From positions 1-26,848 of IMG/VR virus record IMGVR_UViG_3300032736_000302: 26,848 nt of DNA. The stretch is one strand, 5' to 3'. Each line of letters begins with the position of its first letter. The stretch's first letter is position 1. This DNA comes from a virus. A program made the translations under genes and the position numbers. This document shows, piece by piece, positions 1 through 8,927 of this stretch. Under the pieces are notes generated by a model, which worked only from the letters and a program-made list of their open reading frames with translations, did not search any database and was not told the DNA's origin.

Positions 1-294
1 GACGAATTCCAGCACCATGATATAGGTGACGATCGGGCGCACGGACCCGCGCAGGGCATCAACCCATGTGACGCCGGTCGGCCCGTCATTTTTATGCAGG
101 CTTTCCGTCTCGCGGATATCGGCCTCGATGTTGATTTCCTCCAAGCGCATTTTATGGCCGCGTTCCTGCATGGCCATCTGCTTGTCCATGACCTGCAATT
201 CGTGCGCCTTATCCTGGCGGTCCTGAAAATATTCCATCACTTTTGGTAGGAACGACGTGCCGAAACCTAACAACGAACCAAATAGCGAAAGCAT
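1..294 (-). CDS. Holin-like small phage protein, partial (3' end outside window)
   Basis: The open frame starts at an ATG preceded by a GAGGTGA ribosome site 4 bases away and runs off the left edge after 98 codons. The N-terminus (MLSLFGSLLGFGTSFLPKV) is hydrophobic or amphipathic. It is followed by a charged helix rich in Met, Gln, Lys and Glu, and then a second hydrophobic stretch (VRPIVTYIMVLEF) at the cut end. This layout resembles the small three-segment holin-like proteins found near the end of late operons in alphaproteobacterial phages and gene transfer agents (GTA_holin_3TM type). Its position after the tail genes fits a lysis or virion-release role. The assignment rests on architecture and position. 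A structural role is also possible, since relatives are often left unnamed. Confidence 0.6.
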   Translation of the reverse strand, partial: MLSLFGSLLGFGTSFLPKVMEYFQDRQDKAHELQVMDKQMAMQERGHKMRLEEINIEADIRETESLHKNDGPTGVTWVDALRGSVRPIVTYIMVLEFV

Positions 295-311
295 TACGTC
301 ACCTCATTTCG

Positions 312-626
312 TCAACGTCGATGTCCCGGAAAGAGATAGTCAAAAAGTATGACCGCCCCCAATATCGCTGCAGCGCCAACCACCGTTAAAAAAGCCTTGC
401 GACCGGCCGCCTCAATCAATTTTCGCCAACGGCGCGCGTGGTCCAGGTTTGCGCGGAAATCATTGACGTGTTCCACGTTTTCAATATCCACCCCCAACAA
501 CTGGAAAGTGACTTTCAACGCGGACTTTGCTCCCGCTTCGCCGGCTTCCTGGGCGATGGCTTTGATCTCTTCCCGACTCATGGTCACGGCGTTACTCCCG
601 TTTGTTTTTGGTTCGTGACTGGACAC
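312..626 (-). CDS. Small membrane-anchored phage protein, unknown function
   Basis: The protein is 104 aa or less, with a charged helical N-terminal part (EEIKAIAQEAGEAGAKSAL) and one clear C-terminal membrane segment (about residues 79-97) followed by a short basic tail. It resembles the small single-span proteins beside holins in phage lysis regions, but no named family is recognised. The start is uncertain. GTG at 626 has a GAGG site 8 bases upstream and lies close behind the previous gene. GTG at 587 has a better GGGAG site 7 bases upstream and would give a 91-aa product. It precedes the holin-like gene by 17 bases, so a membrane or lysis-accessory role is a reasonable inference. Confidence 0.6.
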   Translation of the reverse strand: MSSHEPKTNGSNAVTMSREEIKAIAQEAGEAGAKSALKVTFQLLGVDIENVEHVNDFRANLDHARRWRKLIEAAGRKAFLTVVGAAAILGAVILFDYLFPGHRR

Positions 627-640
627 AATCTGAGCCTCGT

Positions 641-1009
641 CTATAGCTGTGCCCTAAGCGCCTTTTTAGCATTGAGTTTATCTAAGGTCGGCTGCGCCAC
701 CACACCCCCGTTACCGATCAGGCCATCTAAAAAATCTTCATCCAGACGAGATATTATGGCATCCATGGCAGCAAGCTGCTGGGCGATGGTTGGCGGCACT
801 ACAACAGCCGCCTCGGCGTCACGTTCTGCGCGTGTTTTATACGCGGGCTTGGCCTTCTCGGCGTCATATTTAGGCTTAATCCTAGCCACTTTGTTTTTCA
901 GCATAGCCGTGGCGTCATCACCAAAAGTCTCGACGGCGTGGGCCAGCCATGCGTCGGGGTCTACTACCTCATGCGCTAGAATAACTCGTTGTTCTGATGT
1001 CAATGCCAT
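641..1009 (-). CDS. Conserved-type hypothetical phage protein after the tail fibre
   Basis: The protein is 122 aa and starts with ATG, 6 bases after a GGAG site. The first half holds a short motif of the type VDPDAWLAHAVETFG, followed by a Lys- and Arg-rich helix; the second half is predicted helical (IAQQLAAMDAIISRLD). Small proteins with this DPxAWxxHAxxxFG pattern occur downstream of tail fibres in many alphaproteobacterial phages, but I know of no experimentally assigned role. It lies 9 bases downstream of the C1q-like fibre gene. A role in fibre assembly or attachment is possible from position alone. Confidence 0.6.
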   Translation of the reverse strand: MALTSEQRVILAHEVVDPDAWLAHAVETFGDDATAMLKNKVARIKPKYDAEKAKPAYKTRAERDAEAAVVVPPTIAQQLAAMDAIISRLDEDFLDGLIGNGGVVAQPTLDKLNAKKALRAQL

Positions 1010-1018
1010 TTCAATCTC

Positions 1019-1747
1019 CTACGTAAGTAAAATGCCGCCAAATTCAGTGTACCCGCGACCGCCGTTTAAGTCGTGAACGTCACCTGCCTCGCCCGTTCCT
1101 CGATAGGTAACGTAAGCGGTGTCGGCGGCGTCCATATCAACCATCATTGTCGCACCAAAAACAGCCACGGTGAAAGCTGTTGAACCAGATGCATGACGGC
1201 CAAAGGGCATGAATGCGTTGGATGTAACTAGCCTGACTTCAATATATGTACACGCAGTCGTTATTCCCGAAACATCCACCTTGGCATATAGTAAGTATCG
1301 GCCAGTCACCGGAGCCGTAAAGGTACTTGACGCAAAATCAGCGTTCTGATCGAATACCTCTGTGCCAAACAAGACTGTAGTAGCCGTCCCACCATTGCTT
1401 TCCACATTGGTCTGATCGCCAGTTGCGTGGGCCAAAAAGCAAGGCTGCGTGGCGTTAAGAGCGATGCCGTTGGCATCAACGACGATGCTGTCGTGGTTAT
1501 CTAAGCCATTAGCGGTAAAAACATTGGTAGTAGCATTGAACTGACCAATAATTATCCAGTCCGTTCCGTCATATAACTTGAGTACCCAGGGTGTGGCGGC
1601 AGTATCAAGCCAAAATTGGTGGGTTGTTGGTGACGCTGGCTCGGTCGTCCCGGAACTATTTGAGGCGAGAGCCAGCAGCCCAAGGTTCAAATCAGCACGC
1701 AAAGCGGCATAGCCTTGGTTTGCTACGTCCATATCGTGTTGGCTCAT
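1019..1747 (-). CDS. Tail fibre protein with C-terminal C1q/TNF-like jelly-roll domain
   Basis: This 242-aa protein begins with a short helical segment, followed by a motif typical of phage fibre N-termini (TTHQFWLDTAATPWVLKLYD, then GTDWIIIG). Residues of about 100-242 match the pattern of bacterial and phage C1q-like domains: QPCFLAHATGDQ, then VLFGTEVFDQNADF, then FTAPVTGRYLLYA. C1q-like domains are trimeric beta-jelly-rolls. At the end of phage fibres they are thought to bind host surface glycans or proteins. The start ATG overlaps the gpJ stop (ATGA), so it is translationally coupled to the tail-tip gene. This is the most likely receptor-binding protein in the window. Confidence 0.85.
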   Translation of the reverse strand: MSQHDMDVANQGYAALRADLNLGLLALASNSSGTTEPASPTTHQFWLDTAATPWVLKLYDGTDWIIIGQFNATTNVFTANGLDNHDSIVVDANGIALNATQPCFLAHATGDQTNVESNGGTATTVLFGTEVFDQNADFASSTFTAPVTGRYLLYAKVDVSGITTACTYIEVRLVTSNAFMPFGRHASGSTAFTVAVFGATMMVDMDAADTAYVTYRGTGEAGDVHDLNGGRGYTEFGGILLT

Positions 1748-4557
1748 GATGCTACTCCATATCCCTTGGCTAGATAGTCGAAAGTTCGTGACACACCGGC
1801 ACCGGCCGCATTTTTGAATTGAATAGTAAAGCCTGCAGCCGTCTTGGAGGTGATAACAAAATAATCGCCAGTCGCCAAATCTTGCGCGGCTATGCTGATT
1901 CCTTCAAGAACTCTATACGACGGCGAGAATGTTACAACCTCGCCGCCCGCGGCGGCGCTGATATCATCGGCGGCGACCACCCGATCCGGCATGTCGATCG
2001 TAATCGATAATTCCTCGACGACCGGCGTAACGCCGGCATTTAGTGTTGACAGTATGGCCTGGAACTGTAGGCCCCGCGCCCGATAATCACCAAGAACAAA
2101 ATCACGCCAGGCGCTCCATACCGGCGAACTGGCCGGATCATCAGTTGTTGTGCGGATTTGCAATTTGACGTTTACTTGCGACGGCGTTTCGCCATCGAAC
2201 AATCCGACACCATCATCAAAATTACCGACGCCGGCATCAAACAGATTCGCGTAGTCTAGGGCGGTGATTTTTATTGATGCCGTGATTTGGCTGGTATAGG
2301 ACGCGCCAAGGTCAACGGTATTTGCAAAGCTATACGTCCCGGTCGCCGCGACGGTGCCACCGCCGCCATCAAACAACCCAACTCCATCATCGAAATTTCC
2401 AACTCCATCATCGAAAAGTGTGGAAGTGTCGAGTTTCAATATATTGTCGACCGCCACGACATTCGATTTTGCCCCTGAAAATGCTGTATCTTCCGTTTCC
2501 GTCTGGATAACATTGAGCCCGGCTAGACTGCCTATTGTGGAACTTATCAGCGTGGCATTTGTGCTTTCGTTTCCTTTCATATCAACCGCCTTGATCAGAT
2601 AGGTTCCTATCAATGAGGGCGTGTCGATGCTGGTCGCCGGCCGCCCCACCCTCGGCACAAGATCAATTGATTCGCCCCATGACGCGCCCGTTACTTTTTT
2701 TGACCACCGAAGCCTGTAATGGCTAAGATCAATATCCGTCACCGCCGCCCAAGTGAGATGCGCGGTAGACGCAACAAAATTAACGGCAAAGTTTGTGACA
2801 TCTTCCGGTGGGGTCAACTGGCCGGCCGGCGTATAGCTAATTTGCCGCCAGCTTGCAGAGCGCACCCCAATGCGGTTAATTCCGCTTGCTCTAATATCAT
2901 AGGTGATTTCGTCTTCGACCCCCTGTATTTCAAAGCGAGTCCCGTCGTGGCGTCCAGCGCCGATCCACAGGGTTTCGGTCGATTTTTTGTACTGCAATTC
3001 GTATTCGCCGACAAAAATATCCGGGATCGCGGTGACGTCCGCGGTCAGACGAGTGGAAACCCCGCCCGAAGCGGAAACCACCAAAGCTTCGGTAATTGTT
3101 ATGCCGCCAGGCGTTGCAACCGAAAACGGATCCGGCAGATTGGTATTCGGCGCCGGATCCAGAATGGTTTCCTCGGCCGACCATGACCACATGGCATCCG
3201 CTTCCTCACGAAGCGTTAGGTTGACGCCCATATCTTCACGAAGCTGCCAGCCGACGATCCGGAATTTCTTTGCCGACCAGCCGAAATTGGTGTTGGTGAC
3301 GTTAATGGTATCCCAGATCTTGAGCGCCAGGGCCGAAGGCTTTGCCGGATATGAAGCCGACATTTGCTGCCGGGCCCTCTCCAATTCGATTTTGGCTAGG
3401 CGCTGTGCCATGGGATTGGACGGCGTAAATGGAAGATCCACCTGCTTGACGATTTGATAGCCGCCATCAGCCGTTTCATAGGTGGCGTTGGTGATCGGCG
3501 CCGCCGTTGTCGCTTGATATTCTTCGCTGGGATCCACATAGACCGCCTTCACCGCATTGAATATCTCGCTTCTGGACAACCGCGTTTGAACACTGATTCC
3601 ACCTGACAGATCGTCTTCCGTCAAGGTGACCGTGGCCGTGGTCGCTGCGCCGGCGTGAATTTCGAACAGGCCGCCCGTATAGGTCATCGTGCCGGCAAAG
3701 CTTGAGAGCATCGCCTCTATCACCTGCGATGGACGTTGATCAAGGTCCACGGTGCCGGACATTACATAACGGCTTTCGCTGCCGCCAGCCGCCAGGGAAA
3801 CGCTTTCATCGCAGACGTTGGCGGCCGCGCTGACAGTCGTGTCGTTGATGTCGGCCGCGGCCACTTCCAGATAGGTGACTTTGTAGTCACGCAAGCACAA
3901 TGGCGGATTGTCCGAATACGCCGTCGACAGATCTCGGGGATCGTAGACTTTTTTTCCTCGAACCAACGCCCGCACCTTGGGGATGCCGTCTGGCCAAACG
4001 TCAGCGTTATACAAAAAACGGCAATGCAGATAGGTAATCCCGTCCAGCCTATGTAGTGACGTCCAGCGGCCGCCCGAATTAGCCACCAAAACCGCATCGG
4101 CCGCTTGACCGGCGGCGCCCAAATGCTCATAGACCCAGGCGTGGGGATTGCCGTCGCTCTGATATTTCGTATTTGTGACCACATTAGAGGCTATAGTCAG
4201 AAGCGTATCGTTGAAATAGACCGCCTGGATGGACGAACACTCACAACCCGCCAGCGCAATGACCAGCGACAGGAATTCATTTTCCGTGCCCGACGAGTCC
4301 GCAAATACGATATTGCCGGAAACCATCGTTTCCCCGTAAATGATTCGCCGGGCCTGGGTGGGCTCGCGAATCATTTCGGTCCGGCCGCGCGCATCCTCCA
4401 CCGTGCCGATCGAGCGTTGCTTTGGCTTCGGCATGATAGCGGACATGAGTTGCGAAATGGCAAGGCTGACCAGAACCTTAGTTAAGATTGTCCCGATGGT
4501 CATCGTGGCAAATGTTGACGCCGCATAAGCGGCGATTGCTGCACCTATTGGGGGCAT
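1744..4557 (-). CDS. Tail tip attachment protein (lambda gpJ-like)
   Basis: This 937-aa central tail-tip protein starts with ATG 5 bases after GGAGG. It has a hydrophobic N-terminal segment (residues 1-45), then a region typical of gpJ-like proteins (residues about 55-460, including QARRIIYGETMVSG). The part with RLSRSEIFNAVKAVYVDPSE matches the Phage-tail_3/TipJ domain. A fibronectin type III-like domain follows at about 579-665, with beta-sandwich repeats behind it. Two copies of a Gly/Asp/Phe motif (LFDDGVGNFDDGVGLFDG and a close relative) lie near residues 713-731 and 771-789. In lambda, gpJ forms the tail tip and contacts the receptor; here the downstream C1q fibre probably shares that role. 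The first base after its stop overlap starts the fibre gene. Confidence 0.9.
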   Translation of the reverse strand: MPPIGAAIAAYAASTFATMTIGTILTKVLVSLAISQLMSAIMPKPKQRSIGTVEDARGRTEMIREPTQARRIIYGETMVSGNIVFADSSGTENEFLSLVIALAGCECSSIQAVYFNDTLLTIASNVVTNTKYQSDGNPHAWVYEHLGAAGQAADAVLVANSGGRWTSLHRLDGITYLHCRFLYNADVWPDGIPKVRALVRGKKVYDPRDLSTAYSDNPPLCLRDYKVTYLEVAAADINDTTVSAAANVCDESVSLAAGGSESRYVMSGTVDLDQRPSQVIEAMLSSFAGTMTYTGGLFEIHAGAATTATVTLTEDDLSGGISVQTRLSRSEIFNAVKAVYVDPSEEYQATTAAPITNATYETADGGYQIVKQVDLPFTPSNPMAQRLAKIELERARQQMSASYPAKPSALALKIWDTINVTNTNFGWSAKKFRIVGWQLREDMGVNLTLREEADAMWSWSAEETILDPAPNTNLPDPFSVATPGGITITEALVVSASGGVSTRLTADVTAIPDIFVGEYELQYKKSTETLWIGAGRHDGTRFEIQGVEDEITYDIRASGINRIGVRSASWRQISYTPAGQLTPPEDVTNFAVNFVASTAHLTWAAVTDIDLSHYRLRWSKKVTGASWGESIDLVPRVGRPATSIDTPSLIGTYLIKAVDMKGNESTNATLISSTIGSLAGLNVIQTETEDTAFSGAKSNVVAVDNILKLDTSTLFDDGVGNFDDGVGLFDGGGGTVAATGTYSFANTVDLGASYTSQITASIKITALDYANLFDAGVGNFDDGVGLFDGETPSQVNVKLQIRTTTDDPASSPVWSAWRDFVLGDYRARGLQFQAILSTLNAGVTPVVEELSITIDMPDRVVAADDISAAAGGEVVTFSPSYRVLEGISIAAQDLATGDYFVITSKTAAGFTIQFKNAAGAGVSRTFDYLAKGYGVAS
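2190..2245 (-). repeat. Second copy of the Gly/Asp/Phe motif in gpJ
   Basis: This segment encodes LFDAGVGNFDDGVGLFDG. It is a diverged copy of the segment at 2365-2417, about 175 bases away. Each copy follows the same periodic pattern of FD-x-GVG units and precedes similar beta-strand sequence (SFANTVDLGASYTSQITASI on one side). It probably reflects internal duplication of a gpJ beta-sandwich module. Confidence 0.55.
2365..2417 (-). repeat. First copy of the Gly/Asp/Phe motif in gpJ, with an internal 21-base tandem unit
   Basis: Within this copy, the plus-strand sequence AACTCCATCATCGAAA occurs twice, 21 bases apart, encoding two successive FDDGVG units. The segment pairs with the diverged copy at 2190-2245. 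Confidence 0.55.
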
Positions 4558-4558
4558 G

Positions 4559-4990
4559 TCATCCTCCGATGCGCCAGGCGCGGCGGCATTCCAGCAAGGG
4601 CCTTCGGGTCAATCCAGACGCCAGACTTACAAAAGTGGCATCCTGGCCGAGTACAATTCCGAGGGCCGGCCCAACGCTTTCAATATCTATCAGGACCACA
4701 TCGCCACGGCGCGCAAAGGCCACCGGCGTTTCCTTAATGTCGTGCATTTCCGCCATCTTGTCCGCCATCTCTTCGACCCCACCGCCGGCGAACCTAATCA
4801 TCTGGCCGGCCGCGCCGCGCGCCGTGCGGTATTTACCTCTAAACGATATTGCGAGATCTTCGCCGGTCAAGGCAAATACAACATTCATCGCGAACAGGGC
4901 GCAATCGTGGCTGCCCCATTCGAAGCGTTTGTCCTGGGCCTCGGCGACCACTTCCTGCAGCCGCTCGGGCCAATCATTAAACCGGATCAT
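4559..4990 (-). CDS. Tail-tip NlpC/P60-like protein (DUF6950 type)
   Basis: The 143-aa protein has the short motif FEWGSHDCALFAMN near residues 23-36. It resembles the active-site Cys region of NlpC/P60-type tail peptidases (here Trp-Gly-x-x-Asp-Cys). A second conserved block, RRGDVVLID, lies near residue 94. In lambda-like phages the equivalent K-like protein sits next to gpJ and cuts peptidoglycan during DNA entry. In this compact family the catalytic His is hard to place (GPALGIV replaces the usual GHVGI-type segment), so activity is uncertain. The ATG overlaps the stop of the upstream gene (ATGA), and gpJ starts 1 base after its end. Confidence 0.75.
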   Translation of the reverse strand: MIRFNDWPERLQEVVAEAQDKRFEWGSHDCALFAMNVVFALTGEDLAISFRGKYRTARGAAGQMIRFAGGGVEEMADKMAEMHDIKETPVAFARRGDVVLIDIESVGPALGIVLGQDATFVSLASGLTRRPLLECRRAWRIGG

Positions 4991-5700
4991 ACGCCGAATC
5001 CATCCAACGGGCCGGTTCCGCCTTGGTTACGACCGCCATAAGGGTCTTCTGATCCGCCAAATTCGGGCGGAACGCCAACAATGCCACCGCTGGCTGGCGC
5101 TGCGCCGGCGCCGCCTTGTCCGCCGCCAGGGGGGAGCGTCGAGCGGCCCCAAACAATCACGGCCTCTTGCATGGCGGGAACATACTCCAATCCGCGATCC
5201 CCCGGATAGAGCGCCTGTTGATCGTTATTCGTCATATACAGGACGTTGTTGGGTCGGTCCAAGTCAACCAGCCGGTTTTCCGCGGCGACGACGATTGTGG
5301 CATTCTCGCCATCATCGGAAAGCGCCATGGTATCCATGCGCCCGGAAAAGACCTGGACCGGATCTGTTATCAGCGCCCAGTTCGAATCGAAGAAGGCAAT
5401 CCAGCAAGTGCACGCGCGGCCCTGGTAATCTTCGTCTAGCGCAATGGTGATCAGCGACGACGGAATGCCCGACAACGTGAACGTCAGCCCGGTTGCCTTG
5501 ATCTCCGTCGTTTCCTCGATCGCACCAATGCCGCCCAAACTGCCGGCCCCGGTGAAGGTATCGCCGGACCAAACCAGGGGCCCGATGCCGGTCCAAAAGC
5601 GAATAACGCCGCTATCGAAGTTGAAATACGTCAGCACCGCGGCGCGGATATTGTCGTCGGCTACGGCGGTCGCTACGGCGGCGGCAAGGGTACGGCTCAT
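4987..5700 (-). CDS. Tail-tip/baseplate hub protein (DUF2163-like)
   Basis: This 237-aa protein contains strings typical of the DUF2163-like tail-tip family: FDSGVIRFWTGIGPLVWSGD, EETTEIKATGLTFTLSGIP, and EDYQGRACTCWIAFFDSN. The family is found in siphoviral tail tips and gene transfer agents, where it helps build the hub ring between the distal tail protein and gpJ. The C-terminal 45 residues are Gly- and Pro-rich (PPGGGQGGAGAAPASGG) and look disordered, which may be a linker. The gene is coupled by ATGA overlaps to both its upstream and downstream neighbours. Confidence 0.8.
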   Translation of the reverse strand: MSRTLAAAVATAVADDNIRAAVLTYFNFDSGVIRFWTGIGPLVWSGDTFTGAGSLGGIGAIEETTEIKATGLTFTLSGIPSSLITIALDEDYQGRACTCWIAFFDSNWALITDPVQVFSGRMDTMALSDDGENATIVVAAENRLVDLDRPNNVLYMTNNDQQALYPGDRGLEYVPAMQEAVIVWGRSTLPPGGGQGGAGAAPASGGIVGVPPEFGGSEDPYGGRNQGGTGPLDGFGV

Positions 5701-6305
5701 AATGATTCCACCGCTTGAAAGTTAAATCCGTAGATCTTGCCCTCGGAGACATCCCAGCCCACGTCGTCGCTGGCCAGGCGCATGATGACCTTGGGCGCCG
5801 TCGTGGTGATCGCGGCGCTATCAGAGGGGCTTTCACGAAGGGGCGGCTCGATCGCCAGGGTAGATAGCCCCGCGCCATCGGAATTTGCATCCTCAACAAC
5901 CATGTGAAACCGGCTGTTGACGCCAAAATAATCACCGGCCAACAAGATGCCGGTCTGGTTGATCGTCCATCCTTTTGTCAGCAGGGCATAGCCGGTCTGC
6001 GAGGCGCCATTGACCAGCGGCGTTCCAGGCGCGGTGCCCCGCGGCGCTGTTTTGGCCATGTCATATCCGTTGAATGTCCCGCGCCTTCCTCGCAAGCTTA
6101 GAAAGAAGGCCTGCCACGCGGACGCCTCGGCCTCGGCCATGGGCGGCAAATCGAATTCGCCCATCCATAACCGGCCCGGCCGTTCCAATACCTGCTCAGT
6201 CTTGGTCAGCGGCGAGGAAAAGACGGTGGTATTAGACATCAGGCCGAATCGAACCCGTTTCGCTACGGGCGTCGTCGGCAATGCCAGAGGATAGGAAACA
6301 GCCAT
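5697..6305 (-). CDS. Distal tail-like minor tail protein
   Basis: The 202-aa protein starts with ATG 5 bases after GAGG. It lies directly downstream of the tape measure gene and upstream of the DUF2163-like gene, the usual place of distal tail (Dit-like) proteins. Its beta-rich sequence includes ERPGRLWMGEFDLPPM and AWQAFFLSLRGRRGTFNGYD. These resemble the phage tail family that joins the tail tube end to the hub. The role is inferred from position and this resemblance; no catalytic motif is seen. Confidence 0.75.
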   Translation of the reverse strand: MAVSYPLALPTTPVAKRVRFGLMSNTTVFSSPLTKTEQVLERPGRLWMGEFDLPPMAEAEASAWQAFFLSLRGRRGTFNGYDMAKTAPRGTAPGTPLVNGASQTGYALLTKGWTINQTGILLAGDYFGVNSRFHMVVEDANSDGAGLSTLAIEPPLRESPSDSAAITTTAPKVIMRLASDDVGWDVSEGKIYGFNFQAVESL

Positions 6306-6376
6306 CTTGTCCTCGTTTATCGTTCGGTTTGCGTTATGCCCATCTGGTTTACATCATTCCAGGCACAACAACCAGA

Positions 6377-8920
6377 TTAACGGCCAAACGCCTTTGAAGC
6401 CGCTCCACCCCGGCTGGCCGCGCGCATGGTCGCACTGACTGCGCGGCGCTCGACCACGTTAGGGCCGGCCAGGCCCATGATCAGACTTTCCAGGCGAGCA
6501 AGGCCGGCCTGATCAGCGCCGCGCGCATCAATATTGAAGACGTTGCCACCGCCATCTCCGCCGCCGTTGGGAATGATAGTCCCCGATTTTCCTGGCGTGA
6601 ATAATTCCGGGCCGCGCTCCCCGACCATATAACTCGTATTCGCCGACACTGGCCCGCCGCCGGCCCGGGCGCCGCCAAAGCTTCCGGCATCAATGGCCAG
6701 CGGAACTTCCAGAACGCTATCAAGCCCGCCGCCGAAACCATCGAACGCCGCTCCGAGGCCCGACTTGAAAATGCCACTCAAGAAATCCGCCCCGGGCTCG
6801 GTAACGGCTTTCCGGAGAAACAAACGCGCAACGTCTTGTGCTAATCCACGCAGAACATCCGACAATTTTTTACCGCTGACCACGGCATCTTCAAAGGCGC
6901 TGCTAAACGTCAGGCCCAGTTCTCTGGCTGAGTCCTCGTTTTTCTTCGCCTGATCATCGACCTTTTCGAGTTCACGGCCAAACATTTGCACATCGCCGCG
7001 CGCCTCTTTCCATCTCCGACCCTCTTCCGTCAAAAGATTGATGCTGTCCCGGCGGGCATCGTTGATAAGTTCGAATCTATCCTGCAGATTTTCATATTCC
7101 AGCCTCGATCGGCCCAACGCCTCTGCCAAGGCTTTGGTTTGCAGCGCCTCGATTCTCAATTCCTTTGTGGCTTTTTCTACATCCGACGTCATATTTGTGG
7201 CCGCGGCGGAAACGCCGGTCATTCCACCAAAACCGCCGCCACCAATAATCAATGACATCGCCCGGGCCGACTCCTCTGCGGCAGTCCGCAATTTGGCCAG
7301 GGCCGTCTTGGATTCAGCTATCCGCGTTCGCAAGGCGGCTATTTCTTGGCCCTGTCCAGAAGTCGCCGTATCGTTTCCCATCATGCCGACGCCTTGGGAC
7401 GCCACTAGGGCATCGATCAGGTTTAGCCGCGCTTCCGCCGCTGCAATATCAGCTTCGGCCAACGTCCTGGCTGACGTTGATGCTTGCTGGAAAGCCGGGC
7501 CAGACAGGCCCAGGGCTTCGTCAACGGCGGTGATAGCATCAACATGAAGCCTCGCCGCCGCCTCGGCTTTACCGATGCCGCCCGCCAGCAAGACCGCGGC
7601 GCCAGCCGCCAGGCCGAAGGCAATAGCGATAGGATTGAGTTTCATCACCGTCGACAGCAATGCACCGGCGGCCGCGGCAGCCCTTAGACTGGCAGCGAGT
7701 TTGTAGGTGGCGACCGCTATGCCGCCAAATATCGCAGCCGTCTTGAAGGCAATAAACGACGCGATCGCCGCCGAGATCTCATTTATATTTCTCACTACAA
7801 ATTCGAGCGCCGTGGCCAATGCAGGAACAACCGTATCGCCCAGAATAATTGCACTGGCCTCCATACTGGCCATGGCCGCATTGAACCGAAATCCAGACCT
7901 GCCCGCCACCGCATCAAACGCTTTGTCCAAGGCGCCCGTCGTGTCGGCCATGCGCCGGAAAATACCTTCGACGCCTGCAGCATTCGCGCCGGTCAAGGCG
8001 AGGACCGCATTAACCGCCTCGACCCTTCCGAAGATCTTAACCAGGGCCGTTTCGTTGGTGCCGATGACGTTGCGGAGTTCGGTCAACGTGGCCAGAAGGC
8101 CCTTCTCTTTGATATTTTGCCGAATGATCGCATAGCTAAGGCCGTAATCCTTTAAGACCTTCTTGCCCGTTTCCGCCTCCTTCGCCAGCGCAACCAAGAC
8201 CCCACGCAAGGACGTCACCGCCTCGCTGGTTGATATACCAATTCTGGTCAGCGATGCGACCGAGGCGCCAACCTCGTAGAATTTAACGCCGGCGTTTTCC
8301 GCGACGGACATCACCTGGCCGATCGAGCCAGCAAGTTCGCTGGCTTCCAGCTTGCCTTCACGAACGGTTGCCACCAAGACATCGGTTGATTGTGCCGCCG
8401 TAAGATTGGCCGATTTGTAGGCATTCATGGCGGACGTCACGGCATCCGCCACGTCCTTGGTTTCCCCCAATCCGGCGGTCGCGGCCTTAGCCGATACCGT
8501 AAGCGTGTCGACGGCTTCCTGCCCCTGGATACCGGCGGACGTTATGAAGAAAAGTGCATCGGCCAATTCGCCCGGGCCCTTGCCAACGGCCGGCCCCATC
8601 TCAAGGATAGACTTATTGAAAGAGTCCACCTCAGACTGGGCCACGCCAACAAGGCCGACAATCTGTTGCAATGACGTCTCGTACCCAGAAAAGGTTGTTC
8701 GCAATTTATCGAGGGCCAGGACGCCAACCAACGAACCGGCGCCGGCGCGCAGCCGGGAGAATTGCCGGGATACATTCTGCGAAGACCGCTCGACTGCCTG
8801 CATGGAACGCCGCATCTTGGCGGTAGACGAAGAAATATCCCTTTGGGCCCGCTTCAAATCTCGCGTGAAGGCCGCGCTTTGCAACCGCATGTCGGCAACG
8901 AGCGATCCGATCCTGGCCAT
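6377..8920 (-). CDS. Tail tape measure protein (TP901 type)
   Basis: This 847-aa protein is the longest tail gene after gpJ and follows the tail chaperone genes, as expected for a tape measure. Residues 1-60 are charged and helical. Residues of about 70-300 match the TP901 tape-measure core (ETSLQQIVGLVGV, ITSAGIQGQEAVDTLTVSAK, GLGETKDVADAVTSAMNAYK). A hydrophobic helical region lies at about 370-455 and could span the membrane during DNA entry. The far C-terminus carries a tail-protein motif (NTSYMVGERGPELFTPGKSG) and a Gly-rich stretch. In the family, length sets tail length; 847 aa would predict a tail of roughly 125 nm if the usual 0.15 nm per residue applies. Confidence 0.92.
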   Translation of the reverse strand: MARIGSLVADMRLQSAAFTRDLKRAQRDISSSTAKMRRSMQAVERSSQNVSRQFSRLRAGAGSLVGVLALDKLRTTFSGYETSLQQIVGLVGVAQSEVDSFNKSILEMGPAVGKGPGELADALFFITSAGIQGQEAVDTLTVSAKAATAGLGETKDVADAVTSAMNAYKSANLTAAQSTDVLVATVREGKLEASELAGSIGQVMSVAENAGVKFYEVGASVASLTRIGISTSEAVTSLRGVLVALAKEAETGKKVLKDYGLSYAIIRQNIKEKGLLATLTELRNVIGTNETALVKIFGRVEAVNAVLALTGANAAGVEGIFRRMADTTGALDKAFDAVAGRSGFRFNAAMASMEASAIILGDTVVPALATALEFVVRNINEISAAIASFIAFKTAAIFGGIAVATYKLAASLRAAAAAGALLSTVMKLNPIAIAFGLAAGAAVLLAGGIGKAEAAARLHVDAITAVDEALGLSGPAFQQASTSARTLAEADIAAAEARLNLIDALVASQGVGMMGNDTATSGQGQEIAALRTRIAESKTALAKLRTAAEESARAMSLIIGGGGFGGMTGVSAAATNMTSDVEKATKELRIEALQTKALAEALGRSRLEYENLQDRFELINDARRDSINLLTEEGRRWKEARGDVQMFGRELEKVDDQAKKNEDSARELGLTFSSAFEDAVVSGKKLSDVLRGLAQDVARLFLRKAVTEPGADFLSGIFKSGLGAAFDGFGGGLDSVLEVPLAIDAGSFGGARAGGGPVSANTSYMVGERGPELFTPGKSGTIIPNGGGDGGGNVFNIDARGADQAGLARLESLIMGLAGPNVVERRAVSATMRAASRGGAASKAFGR

Positions 8921-8927
8921 GGCCCAC

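Noticed and set aside
438-1076. Long plus-strand frame across the small left-end genes
   Set aside because: It overlaps three minus-strand genes with good ribosome sites and coupled spacing; its own sequence is low-quality shadow coding.
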